DNA from: Nakamurella deserti
GTDB taxonomy: Bacteria; Actinomycetota; Actinomycetes; Mycobacteriales; Nakamurellaceae
Assembly (NCBI RefSeq): GCF_003260015.1
Contig: NZ_QCXS01000003.1
Coordinates: forward strand, 858,315-922,314
Reading direction: 5' to 3'
Length of the DNA: 64,000 bases
The notes beneath the pieces were generated by a model. That model saw only the letters and a program-made list of their open reading frames with translations, was not told where the DNA came from and searched no databases. Each line of letters opens with the position of its first letter. The stretch's first letter is position 1. Made by a program: the position numbers and the translations under genes. Below are positions 51,619-59,925 of this stretch, piece by piece.

Positions 51619-52797
51619 TCACCGCGCCGAAGGCACCGGCACCACCAGCCGTCCGCGTCGGTGCACCGCCCAGACCGCCAGCGCCACGGCCAGCAGACCC
51701 GATCCGCCCGCCATCACCGCGGTCCAGCCGCCGACGTGCCACAGCAGCGACGCGAGCGCCGAACCGATGGCGCCGCCGACGAAGTTGATGGTGACGAAGG
51801 CGGTGTTGAGCCGGCTCCTGGCCTCCGGGTCGACGGCGAACATCCGCGACTGGTTCAGCACGTTCATCGCCTGGATGGCGATGTCGAGCACCAGGACCGC
51901 GATCAGGATGACGATGATCGAGCGCTGCCCGACCGCCGCCAGCACCAGCGACGCGATGGCCACCGCGATCGCCGCGCCGGTGACCGGCACCGACCAGCCG
52001 CGGTCGTGCAGTCGACCGGCCCGCTGTGCCGCCACCGCCCCCGCCAGGCCGACCAGCCCCACCAACCCGATCTCGGTCACCGAGTAGCCGTACGGCTCGT
52101 CGCTGAGCAGAAAGGTGATTGCCGTCCAGAACAGGGTGAACACGCTGAAGCCGATCGAGCTGATCACCAGCGTGACCGGCACCGGCCGGTTGCGGCGCAC
52201 CGCGGCGAACACCGAGCCGAGCAGCGTGCCGTAGCCGATGCGCTCGCGGGCCGGCAGCACCGGCAGCGCCCGCCAGAGCACCGCCGCGAACACGAGCGCG
52301 ATCGCCCCGGCCAGGACGTAGATCGCGCGCCAGCCGAAGGCGTCGGCGACCAGACCGCTGATCGTCCGCGACAGCAGGATGCCGATCAGCACCCCCGACA
52401 CCACGGTCCCGACGATGCGGCCACGGTCGGCCGGCTCGGCCAGGTCACCGGCCAGCGGGATCAGCAGCTGGCCGGCCACCGTGGTCAACCCGACCAGCAC
52501 CAGCGACACCAGGAGCAACGCGAACCCCGGTGCGACGGACGCCGCGAACAGGGCCACCGACGACGCCACCAGCACCGCCGGGATCAGCCGCCGCCGGTTC
52601 AGCACGTCCCCCAGCGGCACGACGAGGAAGATGCCGACCGCATAGCCGACCTGGGTGACCGTGACCAGCAGACCGGCCGACCCGACCGAGACGCCGAACG
52701 ACCGGGCGATCTCCTCCAGCAGCGGCTGGGCCCAGTACAGGTTGCCGACGGCGGCGCCGCCGGCGACGGCGAACAGCAGGGTGAGCGCGCGGGTCAT
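51619..52797 (-). CDS. MFS transporter (drug-efflux type)
   Basis: This 392-residue protein has twelve predicted membrane spans. NLYWAQPLLEEIARSFGVS at the N-terminus and PLGDVLNRRRLIPAVL in the loop between spans 2 and 3 are typical of YwfA/YnfM-like MFS exporters. ATG 52797 has GGAAGGAC upstream. Divergent transcription with a MmyB-type regulator suggests drug- or metabolite-induced expression. Confidence 0.88.
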   Translation of the reverse strand: MTRALTLLFAVAGGAAVGNLYWAQPLLEEIARSFGVSVGSAGLLVTVTQVGYAVGIFLVVPLGDVLNRRRLIPAVLVASSVALFAASVAPGFALLLVSLVLVGLTTVAGQLLIPLAGDLAEPADRGRIVGTVVSGVLIGILLSRTISGLVADAFGWRAIYVLAGAIALVFAAVLWRALPVLPARERIGYGTLLGSVFAAVRRNRPVPVTLVISSIGFSVFTLFWTAITFLLSDEPYGYSVTEIGLVGLVGLAGAVAAQRAGRLHDRGWSVPVTGAAIAVAIASLVLAAVGQRSIIVILIAVLVLDIAIQAMNVLNQSRMFAVDPEARSRLNTAFVTINFVGGAIGSALASLLWHVGGWTAVMAGGSGLLAVALAVWAVHRRGRLVVPVPSAR

Positions 52798-52938
52798 GGT
52801 GTCCTTCCGAACCGGGGTGGATCCCCGGGCGACGTCCTCATCCAACGCGCCGGCGACCGTGGGCGGCAGACCGGGCCGGACCCAGGTCCCGCGGGAACCA
52901 GGTACTCACAGGACACCCCTGGTCCGCCCGACCAGACG

Positions 52939-52944
52939 TAGCGT
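52939..52944 (+). promoter_or_regulatory. leaderless -10 element of the XRE regulator gene
   Basis: TAGCGT is followed by 8 bases and ATG 52953. Confidence 0.35.
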
Positions 52945-52952
52945 TGCCGGTC

Positions 52953-53810
52953 ATGGACCAGCAGGCGGAGATCCGCGACTTCCTGGCGTCCCGCCGCGCC
53001 CGGCTCTCCCCCGAGGACGCCGGCGTCCCGCTGTTCGGCGGCACCCGCCGGGTCCCCGGGTTGCGCCGCGAGGAGGTCGCGCACCTCGCCGGGGTCAGCG
53101 TCGACTACTACAACCGGCTCGAACGGGGCCGGGCCCGGGGCGTCTCGGCCGAGGTCCTCGACGCGGTCGCCCGGGCGCTGCAGCTCGACGACGTGGAGCG
53201 CGACCACCTCTTCGACCTGTTCGGAACGCCGGCCCAGTCCGCCACCCGACGCCCGCCCCGCGCCCGGCCGAGCGGGGTGCGCCCGACCGTGCAGGCCGTC
53301 CTCGACGGACTGTCGATGCCGGCCTTCGTGCAGAACGCCCGGCTCGAGATGATCGCCGCCAACCAGCTGGGCCGCGCGCTGTACGCCGCGCCGGGCGAGC
53401 AACAGATGACGCTGCCGTTCAGCCTGCCGCGGTTGCTGTTCCTGGACCCGCGCAGCGCCGACTTCTACCGCGAACCCGCCCGAGTCATGCGCGCCCAGGT
53501 GGCCCTGCTCCGCACCGCCGCCGGTCGCGACCCGGACGACGAGGCCCTCGTCCAGCTCGTCGGGCAGTTGTCCACCCGGTCGGCGGACTTCCGGACCCTG
53601 TGGGCGACGCACGACGTGCAGCGCTACCGGGAGGGCGTTAAACGGTTCCGGCACCCGGTCGTCGGCGACCTGGACTTCGTCGGTGAGTCGTTCGAGCTCG
53701 CGTCCGACCCCTCGCTGGTGCTGCTGACCTACACCGTCGAGCCCGGCTCCCCCACCGCCGAGGCGCTGCGCCTGCTCGCGAGCTGGACCGCCGAGGCGCC
53801 GGTCCGCTGA
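52953..53810 (+). CDS. XRE-family regulator with MmyB-like ligand domain
   Basis: This 285-residue protein has an N-terminal helix-turn-helix of the MmyB type (VPGLRREEVAHLAGVSVDYY then RLERGR) and a C-terminal PAS-like MmyB domain (MPAFVQNARLEMIAANQLG, VGESFELASDPSLVLLTYT) that in this family binds a small lipid-like molecule. It is divergent from the MFS gene across 155 bases and is its likely regulator. Confidence 0.9.
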   Translation: MDQQAEIRDFLASRRARLSPEDAGVPLFGGTRRVPGLRREEVAHLAGVSVDYYNRLERGRARGVSAEVLDAVARALQLDDVERDHLFDLFGTPAQSATRRPPRARPSGVRPTVQAVLDGLSMPAFVQNARLEMIAANQLGRALYAAPGEQQMTLPFSLPRLLFLDPRSADFYREPARVMRAQVALLRTAAGRDPDDEALVQLVGQLSTRSADFRTLWATHDVQRYREGVKRFRHPVVGDLDFVGESFELASDPSLVLLTYTVEPGSPTAEALRLLASWTAEAPVR

Positions 53811-53904
53811 GCACGGGTGCCGCCGCAGGCACGCTGGGTAGAGCGGACAGCAGCGGCGCACCTCGCCCGACCTCGGCGCGACGCCCGACCTGAGGGAGAC
53901 CACC

Positions 53905-54258
53905 ATGACCGGACCGGTACCGCGGCACGATCACCAGAGCATCGACCAGTGGGCGCAGCAGGGTCTCGTGAATTCGCAGGGCCGCACCTCACCCGAGTCG
54001 GACCTGCCCGAGGTCCCCGACCGCATCGAAGGTGCGGACGGCCCGCACGCCGGGGGCCTGCAGGCGTCGGGGATCCCGACCGCACCGGCCGCACCGCCGG
54101 CCGACAGGAGCGACGAGGGCGAGGACCGGGATGCCGTCACCGCCGGCGGCGAACCCGGGACGGTCGCGAGCCCGGGCGATGCGGCGGAGACAGCCGCGTA
54201 CGAGGGGGACGGCGCCTACAGCGAGGGCCGGCACGCCTCCGGCCCGCCGGCGGGCTGA
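53905..54258 (+). CDS. hypothetical acidic disordered protein
   Basis: This 117-residue protein is rich in Gly, Asp, Glu, Ala and Pro, with no hydrophobic segment. Only the N-terminal 30 residues (IDQWAQQGLVNSQG) might fold. ATG 53905 follows a GAGGGAGA ribosome site, which supports translation. It ends 4 bases from the convergent DUF1707 gene. I do not recognise the family; low-complexity composition makes homology unreliable. Confidence 0.5.
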   Translation: MTGPVPRHDHQSIDQWAQQGLVNSQGRTSPESDLPEVPDRIEGADGPHAGGLQASGIPTAPAAPPADRSDEGEDRDAVTAGGEPGTVASPGDAAETAAYEGDGAYSEGRHASGPPAG

Positions 54259-54262
54259 CCGG

Positions 54263-54934
54263 TCAGCGCCAGCCATCCACCAGGTCGGTGACGATCTTCT
54301 TCAGCCCGCCCGTGCGCGGCTGCCGGATGTGGATGGCGCCGTAGCGCTTGACCCCGACCAGGCTCAGCGACAGCGGCGGCGGCCCGTGGAAGCCGGCGCT
54401 GGGCACGTTGTTGTGCACCGCGGCGCCGCGCAGGTCCAGACCCTCGTAGCGGACCGCGGTACCGGGCGGGACCCGCAGGTGCGTGGTGCCGCCGAGGTTG
54501 GACCGGAAGTCGATGGTGACGTGCGGGGTGGTGAGGTGCGCCTGGGTGAAGTCGAGCTTGGTGCCCGCACCCATCCCCTCGACGGTGATCAGCGACGGCA
54601 CCGTCCAGTTGCCGGTGAACTGACGCGACCCGTAGCCCCGCAGCTGCAACACGTCGCCCGGGGACCGCGGGGCCGCGGCGGCCGACGGGGTCGGTTCGGG
54701 CAGCGTCGACGCGGGATCGTAGGGACGGCCGGACAGCTGCAGTCCGGGCAGGTCCAGCAGCAGCAGGTTCAGGTCGGCGCGGGTCCGAGCCTCCATCGCC
54801 CGCCGGCTGCGGTCGCTGAACTCGCCGATGTCGATGTAGCCACGGCCGGTGGCGCGCTCCAGCAGTTGCAGCGCGTGGGCACGCTCGGCGTCCGACACCC
54901 GCAGGTCGCGCGGGTGGATCTGGGGACCGGTCAT
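54263..54934 (-). CDS. DUF1707 domain protein
   Basis: This 223-residue protein has an N-terminal DUF1707 domain (LRVSDAERAHALQLLERATGRGYIDIGEFSDR), a short helical domain typical of actinobacterial envelope-associated proteins. It is followed by a beta-strand region with regular short strands (FTGNWTVPSLITVEG, HVTIDFRSNLGGTTHLRV) resembling the cell-wall-active antibiotic response (LiaF-like) fold. No membrane span is present. ATG 54934 fits a leaderless promoter. Function is unknown. Confidence 0.82.
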   Translation of the reverse strand: MTGPQIHPRDLRVSDAERAHALQLLERATGRGYIDIGEFSDRSRRAMEARTRADLNLLLLDLPGLQLSGRPYDPASTLPEPTPSAAAAPRSPGDVLQLRGYGSRQFTGNWTVPSLITVEGMGAGTKLDFTQAHLTTPHVTIDFRSNLGGTTHLRVPPGTAVRYEGLDLRGAAVHNNVPSAGFHGPPPLSLSLVGVKRYGAIHIRQPRTGGLKKIVTDLVDGWR

Positions 54935-54941
54935 GCATTCC

Positions 54942-54947
54942 AGGTTA
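54942..54947 (-). promoter_or_regulatory. leaderless -10 element of the DUF1707 gene
   Basis: On the minus strand TAACCT is followed by 7 bases and ATG 54934. Confidence 0.35.
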
Positions 54948-55035
54948 GAGAAGGCGGCGACCGTCGGCATCGGGGTCTTCCCTGACCCGATCGGGGACAC
55001 CGGGCCTCCCCGACGGCCGTGAAAGGCTGGCCCCC

Positions 55036-55617
55036 ATGTGGATCAGGGTGGTGCAGCTGGTCCTGTCGTGCGCGGTGCTCGGGGTCGGCGTCGCGCTGCT
55101 GCTCACGCCGGCGTTGGGCTCGGACGGCTTCTCGACGATGGTCAGCGGCCTGTCGCTCTCGCTCGACGCGCCGTTCCTGCTGGTCAATGTGGTGGTCGGG
55201 GTCATCCTGGTGGGGCTGGCCTGGCTGAAGGGGCGGCGCCCCGCCCTCGGGACGGTGGTGCAGCCCGTCGTCACCGGGACTGTCGTGACCGCGGTGCTGG
55301 AGCTGCTGTCGGCGCCGTCCGGACTGGTGGCGCGGAGTGTGATGCTGCTGGCCGGTTTCGCCGTGGTCGCCGTCGGGGTGGCGGGCTACCTGGGCAGCGA
55401 CACCGGGTCCGGTCCCGCCGAGGCGCTGTCCACGGCCTACGACCCGCCGATCCCGTTCCGGTGGAGCTACAGCGTCTTCCAGGGCGCGAGCGCGCTGCTC
55501 GGCTGGCTCCTCGGAGCCGCGGTCGGGCCCGGCACCGTGCTCGTCGTCCTGCTGCTGGGGCCGGCGGTTGATCTCGTCGGACGGCTCTCGCCACGGCTCC
55601 GGGTGCACGCCGCCTGA
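55036..55617 (+). CDS. YczE/YitT-like membrane protein
   Basis: This 193-residue protein has five predicted spans. The N-terminal VVQLVLSCAVLGVGVALLL and the LGSDGFSTMVSGL loop match YczE-type proteins, and the conserved GSGPAEALSTAY loop supports it. YczE in Bacillus is linked to surfactin/peptide production, but most members are uncharacterised. AAAGG precedes the ATG at 55036. A 266-base gap with short GC-rich repeats, and no gene that I can support, follows. Confidence 0.8.
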   Translation: MWIRVVQLVLSCAVLGVGVALLLTPALGSDGFSTMVSGLSLSLDAPFLLVNVVVGVILVGLAWLKGRRPALGTVVQPVVTGTVVTAVLELLSAPSGLVARSVMLLAGFAVVAVGVAGYLGSDTGSGPAEALSTAYDPPIPFRWSYSVFQGASALLGWLLGAAVGPGTVLVVLLLGPAVDLVGRLSPRLRVHAA

Positions 55618-55883
55618 GCAGCCGGGCCGACCCGACTCCGCGGTCCGGGCATGCGCACCGGGTCCGGCGCACCCGCCTCCGCGCCCCAGCCTGCGCGCAC
55701 CCGCCTCCGCGCACCGGGGTCGCGATCTGCCCATCGAATCGGCGTCTGCCCAGCCTGCAGGGTGAGCGGACCCGGATTTGTGCGGCAGACCGGCCACCAC
55801 AGGCCCGGCCAGACACGGTCAGCTCGGGCCCGGTCAGGCGCGGACAGTCCCGGGCAGATCAGGTCACGGCAGCCCCGGTCCGG

Positions 55884-56501
55884 TCAGGTCGCCTCGCGCC
55901 GGCCGGGTGTGAGGTCCCAGGACTCGCAGTGCCAGCCGACGGTGGGCGTGCCGGTCACCACGATGACCCCGGTGTTCACCAGGTAGTTGGCCAGGGCGAA
56001 GTCGCGGGTGATGTTGGCGCACCGCAGTGACGCCCAGATCCGCAGCAGGCCACCGTGGCTGACCACGAACGCGGAGTCGTCGCCCGCCGCGCTGATCTCG
56101 GCCATCGCCGCGTCCATCCGGCGCATCAGGTCGTGTCCGTCCTCACCGCCCGGCATCCTCGGGTCGAGCCTGCCGTCGAGCCAGGCGTGCATCACCTCGA
56201 GGAAGACCTCCATCGCCGCGTCGTCGTTGCGGCCCTCCAGGTCGCCGACGCTGAACTCGCCGAGTGTCGGACGGATCGTCAGGTCCAGCCCGCGGTCGTC
56301 CGCGAGCGGCGCGGCGGTCAGCTGGGCCCGCAGGTGCGCGGAGGTCCAGATGCGGTCGAACGGCTCGCCGCGGAAACGGTCGACCAGCGCGGCCGCCTGC
56401 TCCTTCCCCCGGGCGGTGAGACCGGGTCCCGGTGGGGCGGTGTCGAGCAGGCCGGCGATGTTGCCCGGGGTCTCCCCGTGCCGCACCAGGGTCACCTTCA
56501 C
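55884..56501 (-). CDS. histidine phosphatase family protein (phosphoglycerate mutase-like)
   Basis: This 205-residue protein has the catalytic VRHGETPGN near the N-terminus, the second Arg in the RIWTSAHLRA segment, a Glu around residue 83 and the second catalytic His in FVVSHGGLLR. It would hydrolyse a phosphoester in the cytoplasm; true mutase activity is unlikely to be decidable. The GTG start overlaps the pheA stop by 4 bases, as in the mycobacterial pheA-gpm2 pair. Confidence 0.9.
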   Translation of the reverse strand: MKVTLVRHGETPGNIAGLLDTAPPGPGLTARGKEQAAALVDRFRGEPFDRIWTSAHLRAQLTAAPLADDRGLDLTIRPTLGEFSVGDLEGRNDDAAMEVFLEVMHAWLDGRLDPRMPGGEDGHDLMRRMDAAMAEISAAGDDSAFVVSHGGLLRIWASLRCANITRDFALANYLVNTGVIVVTGTPTVGWHCESWDLTPGRREAT

Positions 56502-57421
56502 CGGCCGGCCCCGAGTCCGTCGACGAACGCGCGGGCACGGGCGAACGCGGCGGGCGATGCGAAGGCGGGCGGTGTGTGGGCGGTCCCGGCGCCGCGGGGG
56601 TACGAGCCGAGGAAGCGGACGCCGGCCGAGCGGCGGTGCAGGGCGGCGACCGCATCGGCCATCGCCGGGTCGTCGATGTGGCCGTCGGCGTCGAGCAGGA
56701 AGAAGTACTTGCCGAGTTCGGAGCGGGCCGGTCGCGACTCGAGCCGGGTGAGGTTGATCCCCCGGTTCGCCAGTTCGGCGAGCACCGACAGCAGCGATCC
56801 GGGCTCGTCCTGCACGTAGACGACCAGCGAGGTGCGGTCGTTGCCGGTGCGGGGCACCGGCGGGCCGGGCAGTCGCAGCAGCACGAACCGGGTGACGGCA
56901 CCGTGGATCTCGCCGATGTCCTCGGCCGCGGACACCAGCCCGTAGTGACGCCCCGCGGCGGGTGCGGCGGCCGCGGCGTCGAGCTCACCGGCGGCGACCG
57001 CGGCGGCCGCGGCGGCGGTCGAGCCGAAGACCACGCTCTCGGCGGCCGGCAGCCGGGAAGTGACGAAGGAGCGCACCTGGGCGTGCCCGTGCGGGTGCGA
57101 CCCCAACTTGCGGATGTCGGCCGTCGACGTACCCGCCCGCACCAGCAGGTCGAGTCGGACCGTCACGTACGCCTCGGCGCTGATCACCAGCGGCTCGCCG
57201 TGCGTCAACTCGTCCAGGGTCAGCGGCACCGCACCTTCGACCGAGTTCTCGATCGGCACGCAGGCGGCCTGCATGGCGCCGGCCCGGACGTCGGCGATCG
57301 CGGCTCCGACGCTGCCGGCCGGGTGCAGCTCGACGTCACCGTCCGCCCGCTGCCGCAGCTCCAGCGTCGCCTGCTCGGTGAAGGTGCCTGCGGGTCCGAG
57401 GTACGCCCAGCGCTGAGTCAC
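56498..57421 (-). CDS. pheA: prephenate dehydratase
   Basis: This 307-residue monofunctional enzyme makes phenylpyruvate from prephenate for phenylalanine synthesis. The catalytic domain starts WAYLGPAGTFTEQA and includes VPIENSVEGAVPLTLD and, ahead of the ACT domain, AVTRFVLLRL. The C-terminal ACT domain (SLVVYVQDEPGSLLSVLAEL, then INLTRLESRP) is the phenylalanine feedback site. GTG 57421 follows TAGTGT by 6 bases. Confidence 0.96.
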   Translation of the reverse strand: MTQRWAYLGPAGTFTEQATLELRQRADGDVELHPAGSVGAAIADVRAGAMQAACVPIENSVEGAVPLTLDELTHGEPLVISAEAYVTVRLDLLVRAGTSTADIRKLGSHPHGHAQVRSFVTSRLPAAESVVFGSTAAAAAAVAAGELDAAAAAPAAGRHYGLVSAAEDIGEIHGAVTRFVLLRLPGPPVPRTGNDRTSLVVYVQDEPGSLLSVLAELANRGINLTRLESRPARSELGKYFFLLDADGHIDDPAMADAVAALHRRSAGVRFLGSYPRGAGTAHTPPAFASPAAFARARAFVDGLGAGR

Positions 57422-57427
57422 TCCCTC

Positions 57428-57433
57428 ACACTA
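57428..57433 (-). promoter_or_regulatory. leaderless -10 element of pheA
   Basis: On the minus strand TAGTGT is followed by GAGGGA and the GTG start. GAGGGA might double as a ribosome site. Confidence 0.4.
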
Positions 57434-57502
57434 AGTGGCACTGAGTTGGGCGAGCGCATCGCTCTCGACCGCGGTTCCCAGCCCGGCCGCACCCACGGTC
57501 TC

Positions 57503-57508
57503 TACGCT
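57503..57508 (+). promoter_or_regulatory. leaderless -10 element of the CPBP gene
   Basis: TACGCT is followed by 8 bases and ATG 57517, in the 95-base divergent gap shared with pheA. Confidence 0.35.
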
Positions 57509-57516
57509 GGCCCGTC

Positions 57517-58320
57517 ATGGCCCTCTCCCGCGTGCTCGCGCTGCCCGCCGCGGCGCCGGACCCGACCCCCCGACCCGACACCCCACGGTCCATCCGCTTC
57601 GAGATCCTGGTGGTCTTCGCGGTCACCCTCGGCGCCAGCGGCGTCCGCGCCCTCATCACCCTGATCGACAACCTGCTCAAGCCGGTACCGCTGGCCGGAC
57701 AGCAGGTCAGCGTGGTGGCGCCGCAGTCGTCGGTGAGTTGGGCCGACCTCGCGCTCCAGCTCACCAGCATCGCCGTCGGCGTCGCGTGGGGACTGCTGGG
57801 CGTCCACCTGCTGTGGCGCGCGGGCTTCCGGCTCGGTCGTGACATCGGGCTGTCCTGGCGCTTGGGCGATCTTGGCCGGGCGGTCGGCCTGGCGGCGGCG
57901 ATCGGCCTCACCGGGCTGGTGTTCGTGGTGATCACCTACCGGCTCGGGATCAGTGCACGGATCGCCCCGGCGACGTTGGACGAGCACTGGTGGACGATTC
58001 CCGTCCTGGTCCTCGCCGCCCTCGAGAACGGCTTCCTGGAGGAGGTTCTCGTCGTCGGCTACCTGCTCACCCGGCTCCGGCAGCTGCGGGTGGACCCCTG
58101 GGTCGCGGTCGCCCTGTCCGCGCTGCTGCGCGGCAGCTACCACCTGTACCAGGGGTGGGGGCAGGCACTCGGGAACCTGCTGATGGGGCTGGTGTTCGGC
58201 TTCGTGTGGCTCAAGTGGCGGCGGCTCTGGCCGCTGATCGGGGCCCACACGCTGATCGACGTCGGCGCGTTCGTCGGCTACTTCTTCGTCGCCGACTGGT
58301 GGAACAGCCTGCTCAGCTGA
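57517..58320 (+). CDS. CPBP-family intramembrane protease-like protein
   Basis: This 267-residue membrane protein has about seven spans. CPBP (Rce1/ABI-type) motif 1 appears as ENGFLEEVLVVGYLL, keeping the Glu-Glu pair but with Val instead of the usual Arg, as in a common actinobacterial subgroup. Motif 2 is GSYHLYQG and motif 3 GAHTLIDVGAF. It is a probable membrane metalloprotease or its inactive relative. Its last 8 bases overlap the convergent PhzF-like gene. Confidence 0.85.
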   Translation: MALSRVLALPAAAPDPTPRPDTPRSIRFEILVVFAVTLGASGVRALITLIDNLLKPVPLAGQQVSVVAPQSSVSWADLALQLTSIAVGVAWGLLGVHLLWRAGFRLGRDIGLSWRLGDLGRAVGLAAAIGLTGLVFVVITYRLGISARIAPATLDEHWWTIPVLVLAALENGFLEEVLVVGYLLTRLRQLRVDPWVAVALSALLRGSYHLYQGWGQALGNLLMGLVFGFVWLKWRRLWPLIGAHTLIDVGAFVGYFFVADWWNSLLS

Positions 58321-59161
58321 CGCCCATCCGCACCGCGCCGCCGCTGACCCGGATGCCGCCGGCCGGCCCGACGTCCACGGTGAGCCGGCTCGGCCGGCCG
58401 ACGTGGCGTCCCTGGTGGATGGTCACCGTCGCGGGTGGGGTGACCGCGCCGGTCGCGCGCAGGTACGCGCCGACCGAGGCCGCCGCCGACCCGGTCGCCG
58501 GGTCCTCGGTGATGGCGCCGACCGGGAACAGGTTGCGGGCCTCGAAGGTCGTCGGGTCCCGCTCGATCAGCACCGTCACCGTGCCCGCCCACCCCTGCTC
58601 GTCCATCAAGGCCCGCACCGCGGCGGGGTCGAAGCCGAACCCGTCGAAGGTCGAGGGGTCACGCAGGACGACCACCGGATGCCGGTTGCCCGCGAACGCC
58701 TCCGCCGGCGGGTGACGGTCGTCCAGGTCGCTGCGATCGAGGTGCAGCAGCGTCAGCAGCCGGTCCAGGACCTCGCGCTCCAGCGTCGTGACAGCGGGCT
58801 CGACGCTGGTGAAGGTGGCCCGGATGCCGTCGGCGGTCGTCGCGGTCGCGATCACGACGAGGCCCGGCGCCGTGGCGAAGCGGAACGTCCCGACGCCCTG
58901 CCGTTCGGCGAGCGCCACCGCGGTCGCGACCGTGGCGTGACCGCAGAACGGGACCTCGGCCTGCGGGGAGAAGTACCGCAGCGTCAGGGCTCTCGGGTCG
59001 GCGGGATCACGAGCGACCACGAACGCGGTCTCGGCGTGCCCCACCTCGGCGGCGACGCGCTGCATCGTCGCGTCGTCCAGGTCGGTGGCGTCCAGCACGA
59101 TGCCGGCCGGATTGCCGCCACCCGGCCCGTCGGCGAAAGCGGCGTACTCGAGAACGTCCAT
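58313..59161 (-). CDS. PhzF-family isomerase-like protein
   Basis: This 282-residue protein has the two-fold diaminopimelate-epimerase-like structure of PhzF. Catalytic Glu lies in VGHAETAFV, with FCGHATVATAVAL in the first half and EDPATGSAAASVGAYL in the second. No phenazine genes are nearby, so this is a generic PhzF-type isomerase of unknown substrate. ATG 59161 is preferred over upstream in-frame starts because MDVLEYAAFADGPGGGNPAG is the standard N-terminus. Confidence 0.9.
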   Translation of the reverse strand: MDVLEYAAFADGPGGGNPAGIVLDATDLDDATMQRVAAEVGHAETAFVVARDPADPRALTLRYFSPQAEVPFCGHATVATAVALAERQGVGTFRFATAPGLVVIATATTADGIRATFTSVEPAVTTLEREVLDRLLTLLHLDRSDLDDRHPPAEAFAGNRHPVVVLRDPSTFDGFGFDPAAVRALMDEQGWAGTVTVLIERDPTTFEARNLFPVGAITEDPATGSAAASVGAYLRATGAVTPPATVTIHQGRHVGRPSRLTVDVGPAGGIRVSGGAVRMGVS

Positions 59162-59303
59162 CCGACGATGGTGGCGCGCCCGACCCACCGGATCAACGGC
59201 CACCCGGGAACGGGTGGCCCCGGTCGGTGGTCACGGCGACGGCGTCCGAGGGTCCGGGGTACGGTCCGGCGCACAGGTGTCGCGCACCCTCGGGAGGACA
59301 CGG

Positions 59304-59864
59304 ATGAGACCTCTGCGCTACGCGATCAACGTCACCCTCGACGGCTGCTGCCATCACGAGGCCGGGATTCCTCCCGACGACGAGTCGATGCGCTTCTGGA
59401 CCGCCGAGCTGGGACGGGCCGATGCGCTGCTCTTCGGCCGGGTGACCTACGAGATGATGCGGTCCGCCTGGCGTCGACCGGACAGCGGTTCGTGGCCCGA
59501 CCGGATGGGGGCGGACGCGATCCCGTTCGCCGAGACCATCGACACCGCGCCCAAGTACGTCGTGTCGGGCACGCTCGACGCGGTCGACTGGAACGCCGAC
59601 CTGGTGCGCGGGGACGTGGTGGACGCCGTCCGACGACTCAAGGAGGAGCCGGGCGGGGGCCTGTTCGTGGGTGGCGTGACGCTGCCCATGGCGCTGGCGG
59701 ACGCAGGCCTGATCGACGAGTACACGTTCGTCGTGCAGCCGGTCGTGGCCGGGCACGGGCCGACGTTGCTCGCCGGGCTGCACGGACGCCTCCCGCTCGG
59801 GCCCGTGGGTCGCCAGGAGTTCCGGTCCGGCGTGACCGTCCTGCGCTACCGGCCGCGGACCTGA
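59304..59864 (+). CDS. RibD C-terminal/dihydrofolate reductase-like protein
   Basis: This 186-residue protein of the YwjB/YyaP type has a DHFR-like fold with INVTLDGC, LLFGRVTYEMM and the nucleotide-binding GGGLFVGGVTLPMAL, followed by DEYTFVVQPVVAGHG. It probably binds NADPH. The physiological substrate is unknown. GGGAGG lies six bases before ATG 59304. Confidence 0.9.
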   Translation: MRPLRYAINVTLDGCCHHEAGIPPDDESMRFWTAELGRADALLFGRVTYEMMRSAWRRPDSGSWPDRMGADAIPFAETIDTAPKYVVSGTLDAVDWNADLVRGDVVDAVRRLKEEPGGGLFVGGVTLPMALADAGLIDEYTFVVQPVVAGHGPTLLAGLHGRLPLGPVGRQEFRSGVTVLRYRPRT

Positions 59865-59899
59865 CCGTCCGCCGCCGCCCCGGGGCCGGACCAGACCCC

Positions 59900-59921
59900 C
59901 GGGGTGCACCGCGACACCCCG
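59900..59921. terminator. hairpin between convergent genes
   Basis: The 7-bp stem CGGGGTG/CACCCCG (59900-59906 with 59915-59921) has an 8-base loop in the 61-base convergent gap. It is preceded by a second GC-rich palindromic stretch around 59876-59900. Confidence 0.35.
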
Positions 59922-59925
59922 CAGG

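Noticed and set aside
55618-55883. Intergenic gap near pheA checked for a tRNA gene
   Set aside because: No GGTTCGAAT-like T-arm, no CCA end and no cloverleaf pairing seen.
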